Shown: positions 7,796 to 16,950, counted from the stretch's first letter. The stretch: DNA of 64,000 nt from DATGZX01 sp035296965 (GCA_035296965.1 DATGZX010000057.1:1-64000), one strand, 5' to 3'. Notes: generated by a model from the sequence alone, not told the origin. Numbers and translations: made by a program.

Positions 7796-9802
7796 CTATG
7801 GCTTTTTCACGCGCCAGGAGTCCTGGAACCATAGCAACGCGCGCTCGTCACGGATTTCGAAATCGTCAGGCTCTTTCGAGTGGATCTTGTGGCGGTCGCG
7901 CAGGAGCGCGGTGATTTGGCGGGCGGCGGCGGTTACGTCGGGTTCCGAACGGGCTCGTACCAGGATCTGATCGAGGGCGACCTTCTCCAATCGTTCTGGC
8001 AAGTCTTCCCGTTCCAGGGGCGATAGGCGAGGCTGCTTTGAGGAATTGGCGGGCTCTTTCGCTTCTTTGGCGGATGGCTCGCCTGGATTGGCAGCGCTCA
8101 TTCTAAACGTGACGATTGTCCAGGGGACGAGCAAAATGTCGTCCTGGTCGAACCCCATTTCGTCGGCACCCTTGCGCTGCAATACGCCAACCACTTTGAG
8201 CGTTACATTGCCCAAGCGGAGTTTCTTGCCGACAGGTGACTCTGCACCGAAGAGTCGACGAGCAACGGTTTGGCCGATGAGGCACACCGGACTGACCGTG
8301 TGCTCTTCCCTCGGGGTGAAGGGCCGGCCCTCCTGGAGGTCTTGCCAATCGCGGATGTCCAGATACTCGGGGCTCGTACCGTAAACATACAACGGAATCC
8401 ACCTTTGCTTGCCGTACGACGCCTCGACCCGCGCTCGTATCACCGGAGCCAAAGGGCCGACGGCCGGGCATTCGTTCTCGATCGCTACGGCATCGACAAA
8501 GTTCAGCGTGTTCCCCTTGCCGTCGGGCTGGACCACTCCCGGTTTGGACGGTTTGGCCGGCTTGATGATCAGGCCTTCCATTGCCGGGTCCTCCTGGCTG
8601 CTCGACGGGTCCGAGGGCGGGCGCGCCGGTCGGCGTGACGTGGGCGCCTCGTCCCTCGTCACGCCAACGACGACAGGCTTGCCCTCGTTTACGCCGGGGC
8701 CTTCGACTTCGGTCCAGGAACCGTCCGTCAGGCCCACGCGCACCGGCATGGGCCGGACATGGCCTTCATCCTCGATCCAGAGGACGTGCTGCGGGTCTGC
8801 CGCGGCGGCGGTCGCTTGCCCGAGCAGATGCTTCGCGGCGTCGGCATCTTGCACTTGTGGCGCGACCTGGCCCGGTTGCGGCCGCCAGCGCAGGGCCGCG
8901 CTGGGAGCGCGGAGGACGTTTTTCCGTTCGCCAAGGAAAACATCGACCTGCGCCGACATGTACGGGATCAGCTTACCATCCGGGTTATCCACGCCGATAA
9001 CGACCGTGTAGAATGCCGAGCCCCGGGTTAGTTCAGCATTAAGGCGAACCTTTTCTACCTTGCCGCGGAATGATTCGCGGCGCAATGCGTCCACCGTAAA
9101 TTGTGCAGCCTGGCCCTGGCGGATTTGGCCCACGTCCATCTCGGCTACCGACGCCCATACCTGCAGCTTCTTCAAATCTTTGGCGATGAGGAACAAGCTT
9201 GGGGTACTGAGAGAATTCGAGACAGTCTGGCCAAGGTTCACGTGCCGGTCGATCACGACGCCGGCGATGGGTGAGCGGATGGTGCAGTAGCCAAGGTTGA
9301 CTTCCGCTTCCCGCAAGCCGGCTTCGGCCTGCTCAACGACCGCCTTGCATACTTCGACGGCGGCCTGGGCACTGTCGAATCTGTCGCGCTCCGTTTTCAT
9401 GACCCGCTCGGCTTGTGCCATTGCGATCTGGGCCAGCTTGAGTTCGGCCTGGGCACGACGGAGATTGGCCCGTGCCTGTTGGACGCGCACCTCGTACAGG
9501 CTTGGGTCGAGCTGAGCCAGGACCGTACCCTTATCCACGTGGACGCTGGAATCGATAAGCTTGTCCGGGTTGCGCGGGTCCCGGCCGATCGCCGCGACCT
9601 GACCCGTAACCTGGGCACTTACATCCACGACCTCTTCTGGTTCGAGGGTACCCATTGCCTGGACCGCACCCTTGATGGGGCCGCGCTTCAGCAATTCAGT
9701 GCGAAAGACTGTTCTGGATTTGCTGTCTTTTCCCTGATCCGCGGCAACGGCTCCGGCAAGGGCCGCGCCCAAGAGCACAATGACGGTGAGCGAATGCTTC
9801 AT
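7796..9802 (-). CDS. MacA-type periplasmic adaptor fused to a MacB periplasmic domain
   Basis: This 668-residue exported protein has a signal peptide at residues 1-21. An HlyD/MacA adaptor follows: the lipoyl-like half near VDVSAQVTGQVAAI, a long alpha hairpin at about 100-168, the second half in CTIRSPIAGVVIDRHVNLGQ, and beta-barrel parts to about 385. After a Pro/Ser linker (390-425), residues 430-650 match the MacB periplasmic core: RRLFGAESPVGKKLRLGN, KVVGVLQRKG and DDILLVPW. MacB normally surrounds this domain with an ATPase and four membrane helices, and none of those is present. The protein stops at DFEIRDERALLWF, where the next membrane helix would begin. It is either a soluble chimera or the product of an in-frame deletion. 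No ABC ATPase lies nearby. Confidence 0.85.
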   Translation of the reverse strand: MKHSLTVIVLLGAALAGAVAADQGKDSKSRTVFRTELLKRGPIKGAVQAMGTLEPEEVVDVSAQVTGQVAAIGRDPRNPDKLIDSSVHVDKGTVLAQLDPSLYEVRVQQARANLRRAQAELKLAQIAMAQAERVMKTERDRFDSAQAAVEVCKAVVEQAEAGLREAEVNLGYCTIRSPIAGVVIDRHVNLGQTVSNSLSTPSLFLIAKDLKKLQVWASVAEMDVGQIRQGQAAQFTVDALRRESFRGKVEKVRLNAELTRGSAFYTVVIGVDNPDGKLIPYMSAQVDVFLGERKNVLRAPSAALRWRPQPGQVAPQVQDADAAKHLLGQATAAAADPQHVLWIEDEGHVRPMPVRVGLTDGSWTEVEGPGVNEGKPVVVGVTRDEAPTSRRPARPPSDPSSSQEDPAMEGLIIKPAKPSKPGVVQPDGKGNTLNFVDAVAIENECPAVGPLAPVIRARVEASYGKQRWIPLYVYGTSPEYLDIRDWQDLQEGRPFTPREEHTVSPVCLIGQTVARRLFGAESPVGKKLRLGNVTLKVVGVLQRKGADEMGFDQDDILLVPWTIVTFRMSAANPGEPSAKEAKEPANSSKQPRLSPLEREDLPERLEKVALDQILVRARSEPDVTAAARQITALLRDRHKIHSKEPDDFEIRDERALLWFQDSWRVKKP

Positions 9803-9973
9803 GGTTACCTCTCAGAGCAATGCAGAGCAACACGCAGGGTCCTGTTCGAAATGAGCGAGGCCACTGGCGTCTTCTACACTCTTGCGCACTATTGTCACTC
9901 GTTCGACTAACAGAGACAATGCCTGCGCCCAATGTGGTCAGCGCAATTGCTTCATCCAAAAGGTATCTCAATC

Positions 9974-11569
9974 ATGCGTCGCCGTCGTCAGCGGGAAACC
10001 GTGCTAGTGGGTTTGGTCGGGCTTATCGCTTCGATTGTCTATCTGGCGTGGCCGGGGAGTTCGACGTTCACCGTGAGCAAGGAGACCACTTATGCTACCG
10101 AACCACTCGACAGCCAGGGGTACGTGGATTACGTGACGGCTCTCAATGAACGGCTCGGCAAGGGCATCAAGCCCGAAGACAATGCAAACGTGCTGATCTG
10201 CCAGACACTCGGACCCCGGCCGGAAGGTGCCACAATGTCGCCCGAGTACTTCGAATGGCTGGGCATCGTGTCCCCGCCGGAAAAGGGCGAGTATCTGGTC
10301 AGTTGGCGAGACTACCTCAAGGCACATGTTCAAAAAGATGGCAAACTCGAGGGAGCTGCCAACAATGAAACCTTGTCCAGGGCGGCCGAGTGGCCCTGGA
10401 CGGCCAAGGAGCAGCCGGAGCTAGCCGACTGGCTCAAACAAAACGATAAACCGCTGGCGCTGATTGTGCAGGCGACTCGGCGGCCGGCCTACTACAACCC
10501 GCTGGTGCCTGGCGGCAGGGAAGAGGGCCCTGCATTGATGGGAGCGCTGCTGCCGACAGTGCAAAAGTGCCGGGAGTTGGCATCTGCCTTGGTCTCCCGG
10601 GCCATGCTCCGGATCGCCCAGGGAAAGGATGATGAGGCTTGGCAGGACCTGCTCACCTGTCATCGCCTCGGCCGGCTGCTAAGTCGCGGCGGTACCTTGA
10701 TCGAAATGCTGGTTGGCATCGCGATCGAGCGGGTGGCCCACAAGGGCGATCTCGTATTTCTCGATCACGCCAAACTCACTTCGAAACAGGTCTCGGCGTG
10801 CTGGGAGGATTTGCACCGACTTCCAGCGATCGCAACCATCGCGGAAAAAGTCGATTTAGGCGACCGATTCATGCTGCTGGACACAATGATGTTCACGGCA
10901 CGCCATGGGACGACGGCTCTCGAAGGTCTGGCAGGTGGGAGGGCGAGGCCTTCCAGAGCTGATCGATTTACGGGCCGAATGTTTACGCGGAGCATTAACT
11001 GGGACCCAGCGCTTGTGAATGCGAACCGCTTGACCGACAGGGTCGTCGCTGCCTTGCGCATTCCAGACCGGAGTGCGCGGATGCAAGAAATGGCAGCAAT
11101 TGATCAAGATCTGCAGGCACTCAAACGCCAGGTTGATGCGGCCGGGGTGATTGAGAAATCGTTCATGGGATCGCGGAGCCGCGGCGAGATGATCGGCAAC
11201 ATCATGATCCTTTTGGTGCTGCCTTCCTTCACGAAGGTACAGATCGCGGCAGATCGGTGCGAGCAGGACCAGCGCAATCTGCATCTCGCCTTCGCTCTTG
11301 CCGCCTACAAATGCGACCAGGGACTTTATCCCGCGAAGCTGGACGAGCTGGCGCCGAAGTATTTGCAAGCGATCCCTGGCGATCTTTTTTCTGGTAAGCC
11401 GCCAATCTACCGGCTGAATGATAAGGGATACCTGCTTTACAGCGTCGGCGAAAATGGCGTGGATGATGGCGGACGTGGCAACGACGATTTCCCGCGGGGT
11501 GACGACCTGAGCATCCGCATGCCGGTGGCCAGACCGAGCGAGAACAACGAAGGACCTGTGCAAAAATGA
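9974..11569 (+). CDS. membrane-anchored planctomycete protein with pseudopilin-like C-terminus
   Basis: A 531-residue protein with an N-terminal signal anchor (VLVGLVGLIASIVYLAW) after an Arg-rich start. The middle is helical and unassigned. Near the end LYPAKLDELAPKYLQAIPGD and GYLLYSVGENGVDDGG form a block that recurs at the C-terminus of many planctomycete hypotheticals and of pseudopilin-like proteins (from memory). The start is the ATG at 9974, with AAAGG about 10 bases upstream, rather than the longer frame from 9932. It is divergent from the MacA-like gene across 170 bases. No enzymatic motif is seen. A cell-envelope location is likely. Confidence 0.7.
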   Translation: MRRRRQRETVLVGLVGLIASIVYLAWPGSSTFTVSKETTYATEPLDSQGYVDYVTALNERLGKGIKPEDNANVLICQTLGPRPEGATMSPEYFEWLGIVSPPEKGEYLVSWRDYLKAHVQKDGKLEGAANNETLSRAAEWPWTAKEQPELADWLKQNDKPLALIVQATRRPAYYNPLVPGGREEGPALMGALLPTVQKCRELASALVSRAMLRIAQGKDDEAWQDLLTCHRLGRLLSRGGTLIEMLVGIAIERVAHKGDLVFLDHAKLTSKQVSACWEDLHRLPAIATIAEKVDLGDRFMLLDTMMFTARHGTTALEGLAGGRARPSRADRFTGRMFTRSINWDPALVNANRLTDRVVAALRIPDRSARMQEMAAIDQDLQALKRQVDAAGVIEKSFMGSRSRGEMIGNIMILLVLPSFTKVQIAADRCEQDQRNLHLAFALAAYKCDQGLYPAKLDELAPKYLQAIPGDLFSGKPPIYRLNDKGYLLYSVGENGVDDGGRGNDDFPRGDDLSIRMPVARPSENNEGPVQK

Positions 11570-11591
11570 CCTTTGCAATTTCGCGCGCTTC

Positions 11592-11621
11592 GCGCTCGGC
11601 GAAGGTCTCCTGACCTCGCCG
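11592..11621. repeat. dispersed 30-base repeat, copy 2
   Basis: Identical over 30 bases to 3684-3713, about 7.9 kb away. It again lies just after a stop codon (11569) and just before the convergent 3' end of the Uma2 gene. The hairpin arms are CGGCGAAGGTC and GACCTCGCCG. A terminator-like or mobile role is possible. Confidence 0.8.
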
Positions 11622-11654
11622 CAACTTGGAGACCTGCGCCGTGCTAGTCTTCCC

Positions 11655-12239
11655 TTACGAGCCCGCCTCGGCAAGCTTCACGCCCGCATAAACATCGGCC
11701 AGTGTAACCCGCACCGGGATCGATGCGAAGGCAAACGATTGCGACAAGGTTTCGAAAACGACGAGGAGCCAGGAGCCATCCGCCTGACGAACGTAGCGTT
11801 CGATGAGGGGCCGGTCCTGGGCGACCAGGACATATTCCTGGAGGGTCGTCAACTGCCGGTAATGCCCGAACTTGGCGCCACGATCGTACTTCTCGGTGGA
11901 ATCCGAGAGGACCTCGACGATCACCCTCGGGTTGAGCAGCGTATCGCCGACGGCATCTTCCAACTGCGGCTCATCGCAGACAATGGCGATATCGGGATAG
12001 GTATAAAGCCCACTGGCGTCCACCTTGATGCGCATATCGCTTGTTAGTACACGGCAAGGTCCATTCTCGAGTTGATTGCCCGTCTTGCGGGCGAGATTGT
12101 CCTTGATCAGGGTATGTTCGTAGCTCGCGCCGGCCATGGCGAATACTTCGCCTCGAAGATACTCGCTACGGATTTCGGCACGCCGTTCGCGTACCAGGTA
12201 TTCCTGCGGAGAAAGCCGCTGCGTTGGCGCCATGGACAT
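11655..12239 (-). CDS. Uma2-family (DUF820) restriction-endonuclease-like protein
   Basis: A 194-residue PD-(D/E)XK-fold protein of the Uma2 family, which is greatly expanded in Planctomycetota and Cyanobacteria. Family blocks are EYLRGEVFAMAGASYEHTLI, DMRIKVDASGLYTYPDIAIV and NPRVIVEVLSDSTEKYDRG. The YPD and VEVLS segments carry the catalytic-type Asp and Glu. GGAGG lies 7 bases before the ATG at 12239. The biological role is unknown. It is convergent with the 9974 gene and follows the gamma-glutamyltransferase gene by 42 bases on the same strand. Confidence 0.9.
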   Translation of the reverse strand: MSMAPTQRLSPQEYLVRERRAEIRSEYLRGEVFAMAGASYEHTLIKDNLARKTGNQLENGPCRVLTSDMRIKVDASGLYTYPDIAIVCDEPQLEDAVGDTLLNPRVIVEVLSDSTEKYDRGAKFGHYRQLTTLQEYVLVAQDRPLIERYVRQADGSWLLVVFETLSQSFAFASIPVRVTLADVYAGVKLAEAGS

Positions 12240-12281
12240 GGGAAAACCTCCGGTTCATATTGTAGCCGGAAGCGAGCTGGT

Positions 12282-14003
12282 TTAGTAACCCACCGCTTTG
12301 CCGTCAATGCGCCGATCCTCGGCGCCGTAGTAGAGGCCGGTCTTGGGGTCGACCCAGATGGAGTGCGCGTCGCCCTGGCGCGTGCCCTGGATCTTGTGGC
12401 CCATTTGGCGTAGGCGGTCCATCGTGGCTGCGTGGGTGCCGACTTCCTCGAAGCGGACAACGTCGGGGAACCAGGCGTGGTGCAGGCGCGGCGCATCCAC
12501 GGCGGCGCAGATGCCCATGTCGTAATCCAGGACATTGATGACGACGGACAGGACCGTGTTGATGATCGTGCGGCTGCCGGGGCTCCCCGTCACGAGCACG
12601 ACCTTGCCGTTGCGGGCGACGATGGTCGGCGTCTGGGAGCTGAGCATGCGTTTGCCCGGAGCGATCTGGTTCGGCTCGGTACCGATGACGCCTTCGCGGT
12701 TCGTATAGCCGGGCCGCCAGTTGAAATCCATCATCTCGTCGTTCAAGAGAAAACCTGCTCCCTTGACGACAACTCTCGAGCCGTAGCTGCGTTCCAGCGT
12801 ATAGGTGTTGGAGACGGCCATGCCGTCCTTGTCGATGATTGAAAAGTGGGTAGTGCTGTCTCCTTCGGCGGCCAGCGGAATATCCTTGGCCAGGTCTGCG
12901 CTGGGCGTCGCCTTGCCGAGATCGATACTTCGTGCGAGGGTCCGCGCGTAGTCCTTGCTGATGAGGTGGGCGGGGACTTTCACGAAATCGGTGTCGCCCA
13001 GGTAGCGCGCTCGATCGCAATAGGCGCGGCGCATCGCCTCGATCATCAGGTGCACGGTTTCGGGCGACCAGCGCTCGTGTGTGCGGAGATCAAAGTTCTC
13101 GAGGATGTTGAGCATCTCGACCAGGCAGATCCCTCCCGAGCTGGGCGGCGGCGGGCCGTAGACGTCGTAGCCACGGTAGGTGCCGTGGATCGGCGGGCGC
13201 GCCTTGGCGCGGTAGGCTGCCAGGTCGTGCTTGGTAATGAGGCCGTCACCGGAGTGCATCTCGGCGGCAATTTGGTCTGCAATGGGGCCCTTATAGAAGG
13301 CATCCGCTCCGCCGTCGGCGATCAGGCGCAACGTGCCGGCCAGGTCCTTTTGCACCAGGCGATCGCCGGTGCGCCAATCCTCCGTGCCGTTGTTCTTGCC
13401 GTAGACACGGCGCAGCTCGGCAAAATCGCCGGCACTGGCAACGACACCGTTAATAGAACTCGCAACCGTATCGTCCAACGCAAACCCTTCCTCAGCCAAC
13501 CGGAGCGCCGGCTGCACCACTTCCTTCCAGGAGAGCTTGCCATAGCGCTCGTGGGCGAGGGCGAGTCCCCTGACCGTGCCCGGCACGCCGACCACGCGGT
13601 GGCCGTACAGCGCTGTTCCCTTGGGATACATGGTCTTGGAAGCGGCCGCCGGAGCCGTTTCTCGGTATTCAATGACCACGGGGTCTGCCTTGCCGCCGGG
13701 ATAGACGACCATGAAGCCGCCCCCGCCCAGGTTCCCGGCAGCGGGGTAGGTGACGGCTAGCGCGAAAGCGGTGGCCACGGCAGCGTCGACGGCGTTGCCG
13801 CCTTTCTGAAGAATCTTCAGGCCGACCTCGCTGGCGGGCTCGGAAACCGAGACGACCAGGCCATGCCTGGCTTCGACCGCGCCACGTACCGTTGGAGAAT
13901 CGGCCGAGGCAACGATGCAGATTCCGTCAGGAAGAGCAAAAGATGCGAATAAAGCCAGTGTGGCCAAGCACCAGTTGCGCCGAGAAGAAACAAGCTGGAC
14001 CAT
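12282..14003 (-). CDS. ggt: gamma-glutamyltransferase, exported
   Basis: A 573-residue N-terminal-nucleophile hydrolase that cleaves glutathione and other gamma-glutamyl compounds in the periplasm. The signal peptide includes LATLALFASFALPDG. Family blocks are GLVVSVSEPASEVGLKILQK, GGNAVDAAVATAFAL and GNLGGGGFMVVYPGG. The autoprocessing site is GDSTTHFSIIDKDG, where the second Thr of TTH is the nucleophile of the small subunit. The glycine-rich SPGSRTIIN lies near the end. The start is the ATG at 14003, preceded by AAGGAG; the longer frame to 14090 adds 29 residues that do not fit a signal peptide. The length is normal and all key residues seem present. The metF stop lies 41 bases upstream of this start, so the two may share a transcript. 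Confidence 0.94.
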   Translation of the reverse strand: MVQLVSSRRNWCLATLALFASFALPDGICIVASADSPTVRGAVEARHGLVVSVSEPASEVGLKILQKGGNAVDAAVATAFALAVTYPAAGNLGGGGFMVVYPGGKADPVVIEYRETAPAAASKTMYPKGTALYGHRVVGVPGTVRGLALAHERYGKLSWKEVVQPALRLAEEGFALDDTVASSINGVVASAGDFAELRRVYGKNNGTEDWRTGDRLVQKDLAGTLRLIADGGADAFYKGPIADQIAAEMHSGDGLITKHDLAAYRAKARPPIHGTYRGYDVYGPPPPSSGGICLVEMLNILENFDLRTHERWSPETVHLMIEAMRRAYCDRARYLGDTDFVKVPAHLISKDYARTLARSIDLGKATPSADLAKDIPLAAEGDSTTHFSIIDKDGMAVSNTYTLERSYGSRVVVKGAGFLLNDEMMDFNWRPGYTNREGVIGTEPNQIAPGKRMLSSQTPTIVARNGKVVLVTGSPGSRTIINTVLSVVINVLDYDMGICAAVDAPRLHHAWFPDVVRFEEVGTHAATMDRLRQMGHKIQGTRQGDAHSIWVDPKTGLYYGAEDRRIDGKAVGY

Positions 14004-14043
14004 GCAAGACTCCTTGTCCCTTGCAGAGAGCAGGCGATGATTG

Positions 14044-14919
14044 TCAGGGTGCCAGCCCCAGGTTACGCAGGACCTCGGCACAGCTGGCAACGCGGTTCAA
14101 ACAGTAAAAGTGTATGCCCGGGGCGCCATAATCCAAAAGCTGCCGGCAAATGTCCGTGCAAACTTCCACGCCCAGACGCCGGACCAACTCGTCATTGCCT
14201 GCCAGCGCATCGAGTTTGCCGTGCAAATCGTCGGAGAGCTTGGCGCCGCAGAGTTTCGTCATCCGCTTGATCTGTTCGCTACTGAGGAAGGGCAGGACAC
14301 CGGGAATAATCGGCACGCGAACGCCACGCTTGTTGCGCAGGTAGTCGTCGAATTCGAAGAAATCGCGCGGATCGTAGAACAACTGGGTAATGAGGTACTC
14401 GGCCCCTGCCTCGACCTTGAGGGCTGCGCGGTCCCAATCGAGTTTCTTATCCGGACACTCGATATGCCCCTCCGGGTAGGCCGCCGCGCCAATCGAGAAG
14501 TGATGCCGGCCCTTGACAAAGCGGATGAGGTCGAGGGCATAGGAGAAGCCGCCCTCGACTGCTTGAAAAGCAGTCTGGCCGCGTGGCGCGTCCCCGCGGA
14601 GCGCCAGGACATTCTCGATCCCGTCCCTCTCCACTTCTTCCAGATAAGAGCCAAGGTCTTCGCGCGTAGAGCCGACACAGGTCACATGGGCCATGGCCTC
14701 GATCGCGAAATCCCGGCGGATGCGGTTGACGATGCGCAACGTGCGATCGCGGGTGCCGCCCCCCGCGCCACAGGTCACCGAGATGAATCCAGGTTTCAAG
14801 GGCTTGAGGCCAGGAACTGTTTCTCGAAAGAGAGTCTCTTCGGCCTCGTCCGTTTTGGGAGGGAAGAACTCGAACGAGATGACGGGCTTTTGCTTGGTGT
14901 AAAGCGGCGGGATACGCAA
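14044..14919 (-). CDS. metF: methylenetetrahydrofolate reductase
   Basis: A 291-residue FAD-dependent TIM barrel that reduces 5,10-methylene-THF to 5-methyl-THF for methionine synthesis. Motifs are PVISFEFFPPKTDEAEE at the N-terminus with the catalytic-type Glu, FISVTCGAGGGTRDRT, HVTCVGSTREDLGSYL, NVLALRGDAPRG, and AEYLITQLFYDPRDFFEF. There is no usable ATG. TTG at 14919 is preceded 5 bases earlier by GGGAGG and gives the standard family length. GTG at 14937 is an alternative. It connects functionally with ahcY at 20.3 kb (methyl cycle) but is not in an operon with it. Confidence 0.93.
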   Translation of the reverse strand: MRIPPLYTKQKPVISFEFFPPKTDEAEETLFRETVPGLKPLKPGFISVTCGAGGGTRDRTLRIVNRIRRDFAIEAMAHVTCVGSTREDLGSYLEEVERDGIENVLALRGDAPRGQTAFQAVEGGFSYALDLIRFVKGRHHFSIGAAAYPEGHIECPDKKLDWDRAALKVEAGAEYLITQLFYDPRDFFEFDDYLRNKRGVRVPIIPGVLPFLSSEQIKRMTKLCGAKLSDDLHGKLDALAGNDELVRRLGVEVCTDICRQLLDYGAPGIHFYCLNRVASCAEVLRNLGLAP

Positions 14920-14984
14920 ACGGACCTCCCTTTTCACAAACCTGACAGACGTTTGGGTGGGGGGCCTACCGGGCAAGAATGAAC

Positions 14985-15401
14985 CTATTCGCGCACGATT
15001 GGCTGAAAGTCTCGGCCGAAGCGGGCAAGGGCGGCAGCAACGTCCGCCGCCATCTCGAACGGCGCGTCGAACGACCCGGCACGGCTGATGAGGCGCGTGG
15101 TGTAGAAGACATCGCCGACCATGCTGCTCAGGCCGCAAAGGATCAGCCGGCTGGTCGAATCCATCTCCTGCAGCTTGCGGCGCAAACTGAGAAACGGCCG
15201 AAACGCGACGCTGGAAACGTACTTGATGTTATGCAGATCGAGGACGACCTTATTCAACTTGTGGTGCGCGACCTGGGCCAGCAACTCCCAAAGGAGTGAA
15301 TCGGCCAGTTTTTCATCTTGCAGTTCCGTCTCGGTAATCGTCAGCACCAAGACGCCCTGCTCGACAGTGCTCTTCAGATGACGGTTTTGTGCTTCGGGCA
15401 T
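14985..15401 (-). CDS. STAS-domain protein (anti-sigma-factor antagonist type)
   Basis: A 138-residue single-domain STAS protein. KVVLDLHNIKYVSSVAF contains the strand and the Ser63/Ser64 position that is phosphorylated by anti-sigma kinases in SpoIIAA-like proteins. It should act by partner switching with an HPK-like serine kinase. No kinase or PP2C phosphatase gene lies nearby, so the partner is unknown. It is upstream of metF on the same strand with a gap of 65 bases. Confidence 0.85.
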   Translation of the reverse strand: MPEAQNRHLKSTVEQGVLVLTITETELQDEKLADSLLWELLAQVAHHKLNKVVLDLHNIKYVSSVAFRPFLSLRRKLQEMDSTSRLILCGLSSMVGDVFYTTRLISRAGSFDAPFEMAADVAAALARFGRDFQPIVRE

Positions 15402-15536
15402 GGATCGTTCAGGGGCTTAAGGAAATACGAGTCCTGCGAAAAGTACGCCCTAGTGTATCTAGTCCGGCCAAGAAACACAAACCGTCTTCGCCGTCGGGGC
15501 CACGGTTCGCGGTGGGGGCCACGGGCCAGCCAGTTT

Positions 15537-15616
15537 CCAGGGACTGAAGTCCCTGGCCACGTCCGTGCGCCCTCCGGGCGAGGCCATCCCCCTCGCCCCT
15601 CTTCGCCCGGAGGGCG
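15537..15616. repeat. composite palindrome, copy 1
   Basis: A small hairpin CCAGGGACT/AGTCCCTGG (15537-15556) is followed by two 13-base arms, CGCCCTCCGGGCG at 15568-15580 and its exact reverse complement at 15604-15616. The same architecture and the same 13-base arms recur at 16972-17084. It lies upstream of the STAS gene, in the space before the 3' end of the flavoprotein gene. It is probably a non-autonomous mobile palindrome. Confidence 0.8.
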
Positions 15617-15633
15617 TGCGAGCGGAAAATTCA

Positions 15634-15698
15634 GCCCCTGGCATCTCGCCCCTGGCATCTCAGGCATCTCGCCCCTGGCATCTCGCCCCTGGCATCTC
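15634..15698. repeat. short tandem array of 14-base units
   Basis: GCCCCTGGCATCTC occurs at 15634, 15648, 15671 and 15685 without mismatch, and a 9-base partial unit AGGCATCTC lies at 15662-15670. The array starts where the right terminal hairpin of the neighbouring palindrome would be expected, so it may be slippage of that end. There are no spacers. It stops two bases before the flavoprotein stop codon region. Confidence 0.85.
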
Positions 15699-15699
15699 T

Positions 15700-16950
15700 T
15701 CACTCCCCTGGAAACCTGGCAGCCATGTCCCCCGCAAGCCAGCCCGTGCTGAAAGCCGCCTGAAAGTTGTAGCCGCCGATGGGACCGTCAAGATCGAGCA
15801 CCTCGCCTGCGATGTATAGGCCGGGCAGGCGTTTACTCTCCATCCTCCGAGAATCAACTTCATCGAGGGCGACGCCGCCGGCTGTCACTTCGGCTTTGCC
15901 AAAGCCAAGAGTACCGGCCACGGGAAGCCGCAAGTTCTTGACGGCCCGCACAAGCTGCCCACGCTCGAGCTTGCTCAGCCCGGCAGACTTCCTTTCCGGC
16001 TGCATGCCCGCATGGCACAGCAGGGCGTCGCCCAATCTCCGGGGCAAATGCCCGGCCAAAATCCCTGCCAATTGTTTTCCGCCCGCCGAGGCTGCCTCGG
16101 TGCGCAGAAATTCATCCAGGGCTGCCTCCGGCAGCGAGGGCAGCAGGTCGATTTCCAGGTGGAGCGTCTCAGGCCGAGAGTGGCCGCTGACGACTCGACT
16201 GACATCGAGAGCGACCGGTCCAGTCAGACCAAAGTGAGCAAAAAGCAACGAGCCACGGCGCGACGCCAGGCATGCTTCAGCAGCACAGACGCGCAAGCAG
16301 ACATCGGGTATCGTGATGCCGCGCAGCTCCAGCACCCAGGGGATCGATACCGTGATGGGAACCAACGCGGGCCGGGGAGGCACGATCGTGTGCCCAAACC
16401 GTGCCGCGATGCCGTAACCGTCGCCAGTGGTGCCGCTCCCCGGATAGGATTTGCCGCCGGTCGTCAGAATGACGCGCGACGCGTTGAGACAGCGTCTCGG
16501 CGTCGTCAGTGTGAAGCCGCTGGCTAACCGCTGAATATCCAGCAGCGGCTCCTCCAGGGCCAGAGTCGCGCCACTGCGTTGCAGGCGCCGTAGCAGAGCG
16601 TCCAGGACGTCAGAGGCCTTGTTGCTGACCGGAAAGATCTTGCCATTTTCCTCGGTCTTCGTGGGCACGCCTTCCGATTCGAAGAGCGCGATCGTTTCGT
16701 CCACACTCAAGGCAGCCAGGGCGGAATGGAGGAACTTGCCCGGAGGACCGAACGCTTCCACGATGCCCCGGTTGTCGGTGGCATGGGTGATGTTGCAACG
16801 CGTCCCGCCGGACATGAGGATCTTGACGCCTGCTTTGCGATTCTTCTCGAGAAGAAGAGTTCGCCGACCGCGCTCGGCCGCCTGGCTGGCCGCCAGCAAG
16901 CCGGCGGCGCCGGCGCCAATCACCACGATGTCCCATGATGTCGCGGTCAT
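15700..16950 (-). CDS. BaiN/HI0933-family NAD(P)/FAD-dependent oxidoreductase
   Basis: A 416-residue flavoprotein. The FAD-binding Rossmann motif is DIVVIGAGAAGLLAASQAAE at about residues 7-26. Family blocks are KVGV-like KAGVKILMSGGTRCNITHA, GKFLHSALAALSVDETIALF, GGKSYPGSGTTGDGYGIAA and the C-terminal GLYIAGEVLDLDGPIGGYNF. The HI0933/YhiN family is widespread but poorly characterised; BaiN has been linked to flavin-dependent reduction of hydrophobic substrates. The length is normal. Gene ends on both sides border repeats: a tandem array after the stop and a composite palindrome before the start. Confidence 0.92.
   Translation of the reverse strand: MTATSWDIVVIGAGAAGLLAASQAAERGRRTLLLEKNRKAGVKILMSGGTRCNITHATDNRGIVEAFGPPGKFLHSALAALSVDETIALFESEGVPTKTEENGKIFPVSNKASDVLDALLRRLQRSGATLALEEPLLDIQRLASGFTLTTPRRCLNASRVILTTGGKSYPGSGTTGDGYGIAARFGHTIVPPRPALVPITVSIPWVLELRGITIPDVCLRVCAAEACLASRRGSLLFAHFGLTGPVALDVSRVVSGHSRPETLHLEIDLLPSLPEAALDEFLRTEAASAGGKQLAGILAGHLPRRLGDALLCHAGMQPERKSAGLSKLERGQLVRAVKNLRLPVAGTLGFGKAEVTAGGVALDEVDSRRMESKRLPGLYIAGEVLDLDGPIGGYNFQAAFSTGWLAGDMAARFPGE

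Noticed and set aside
7638..7832. 64-codon minus-strand frame downstream of the MacA/MacB chimera
   Set aside because: I tested whether it continues MacB after a frameshift; it has no FtsX membrane helices and no recognised family.
12432..13760. Two long plus-strand frames
   Set aside because: Antisense to gamma-glutamyltransferase; no motifs.
15634..15698. Possible CRISPR array
   Set aside because: Units are directly adjacent without spacers and no cas gene is present.
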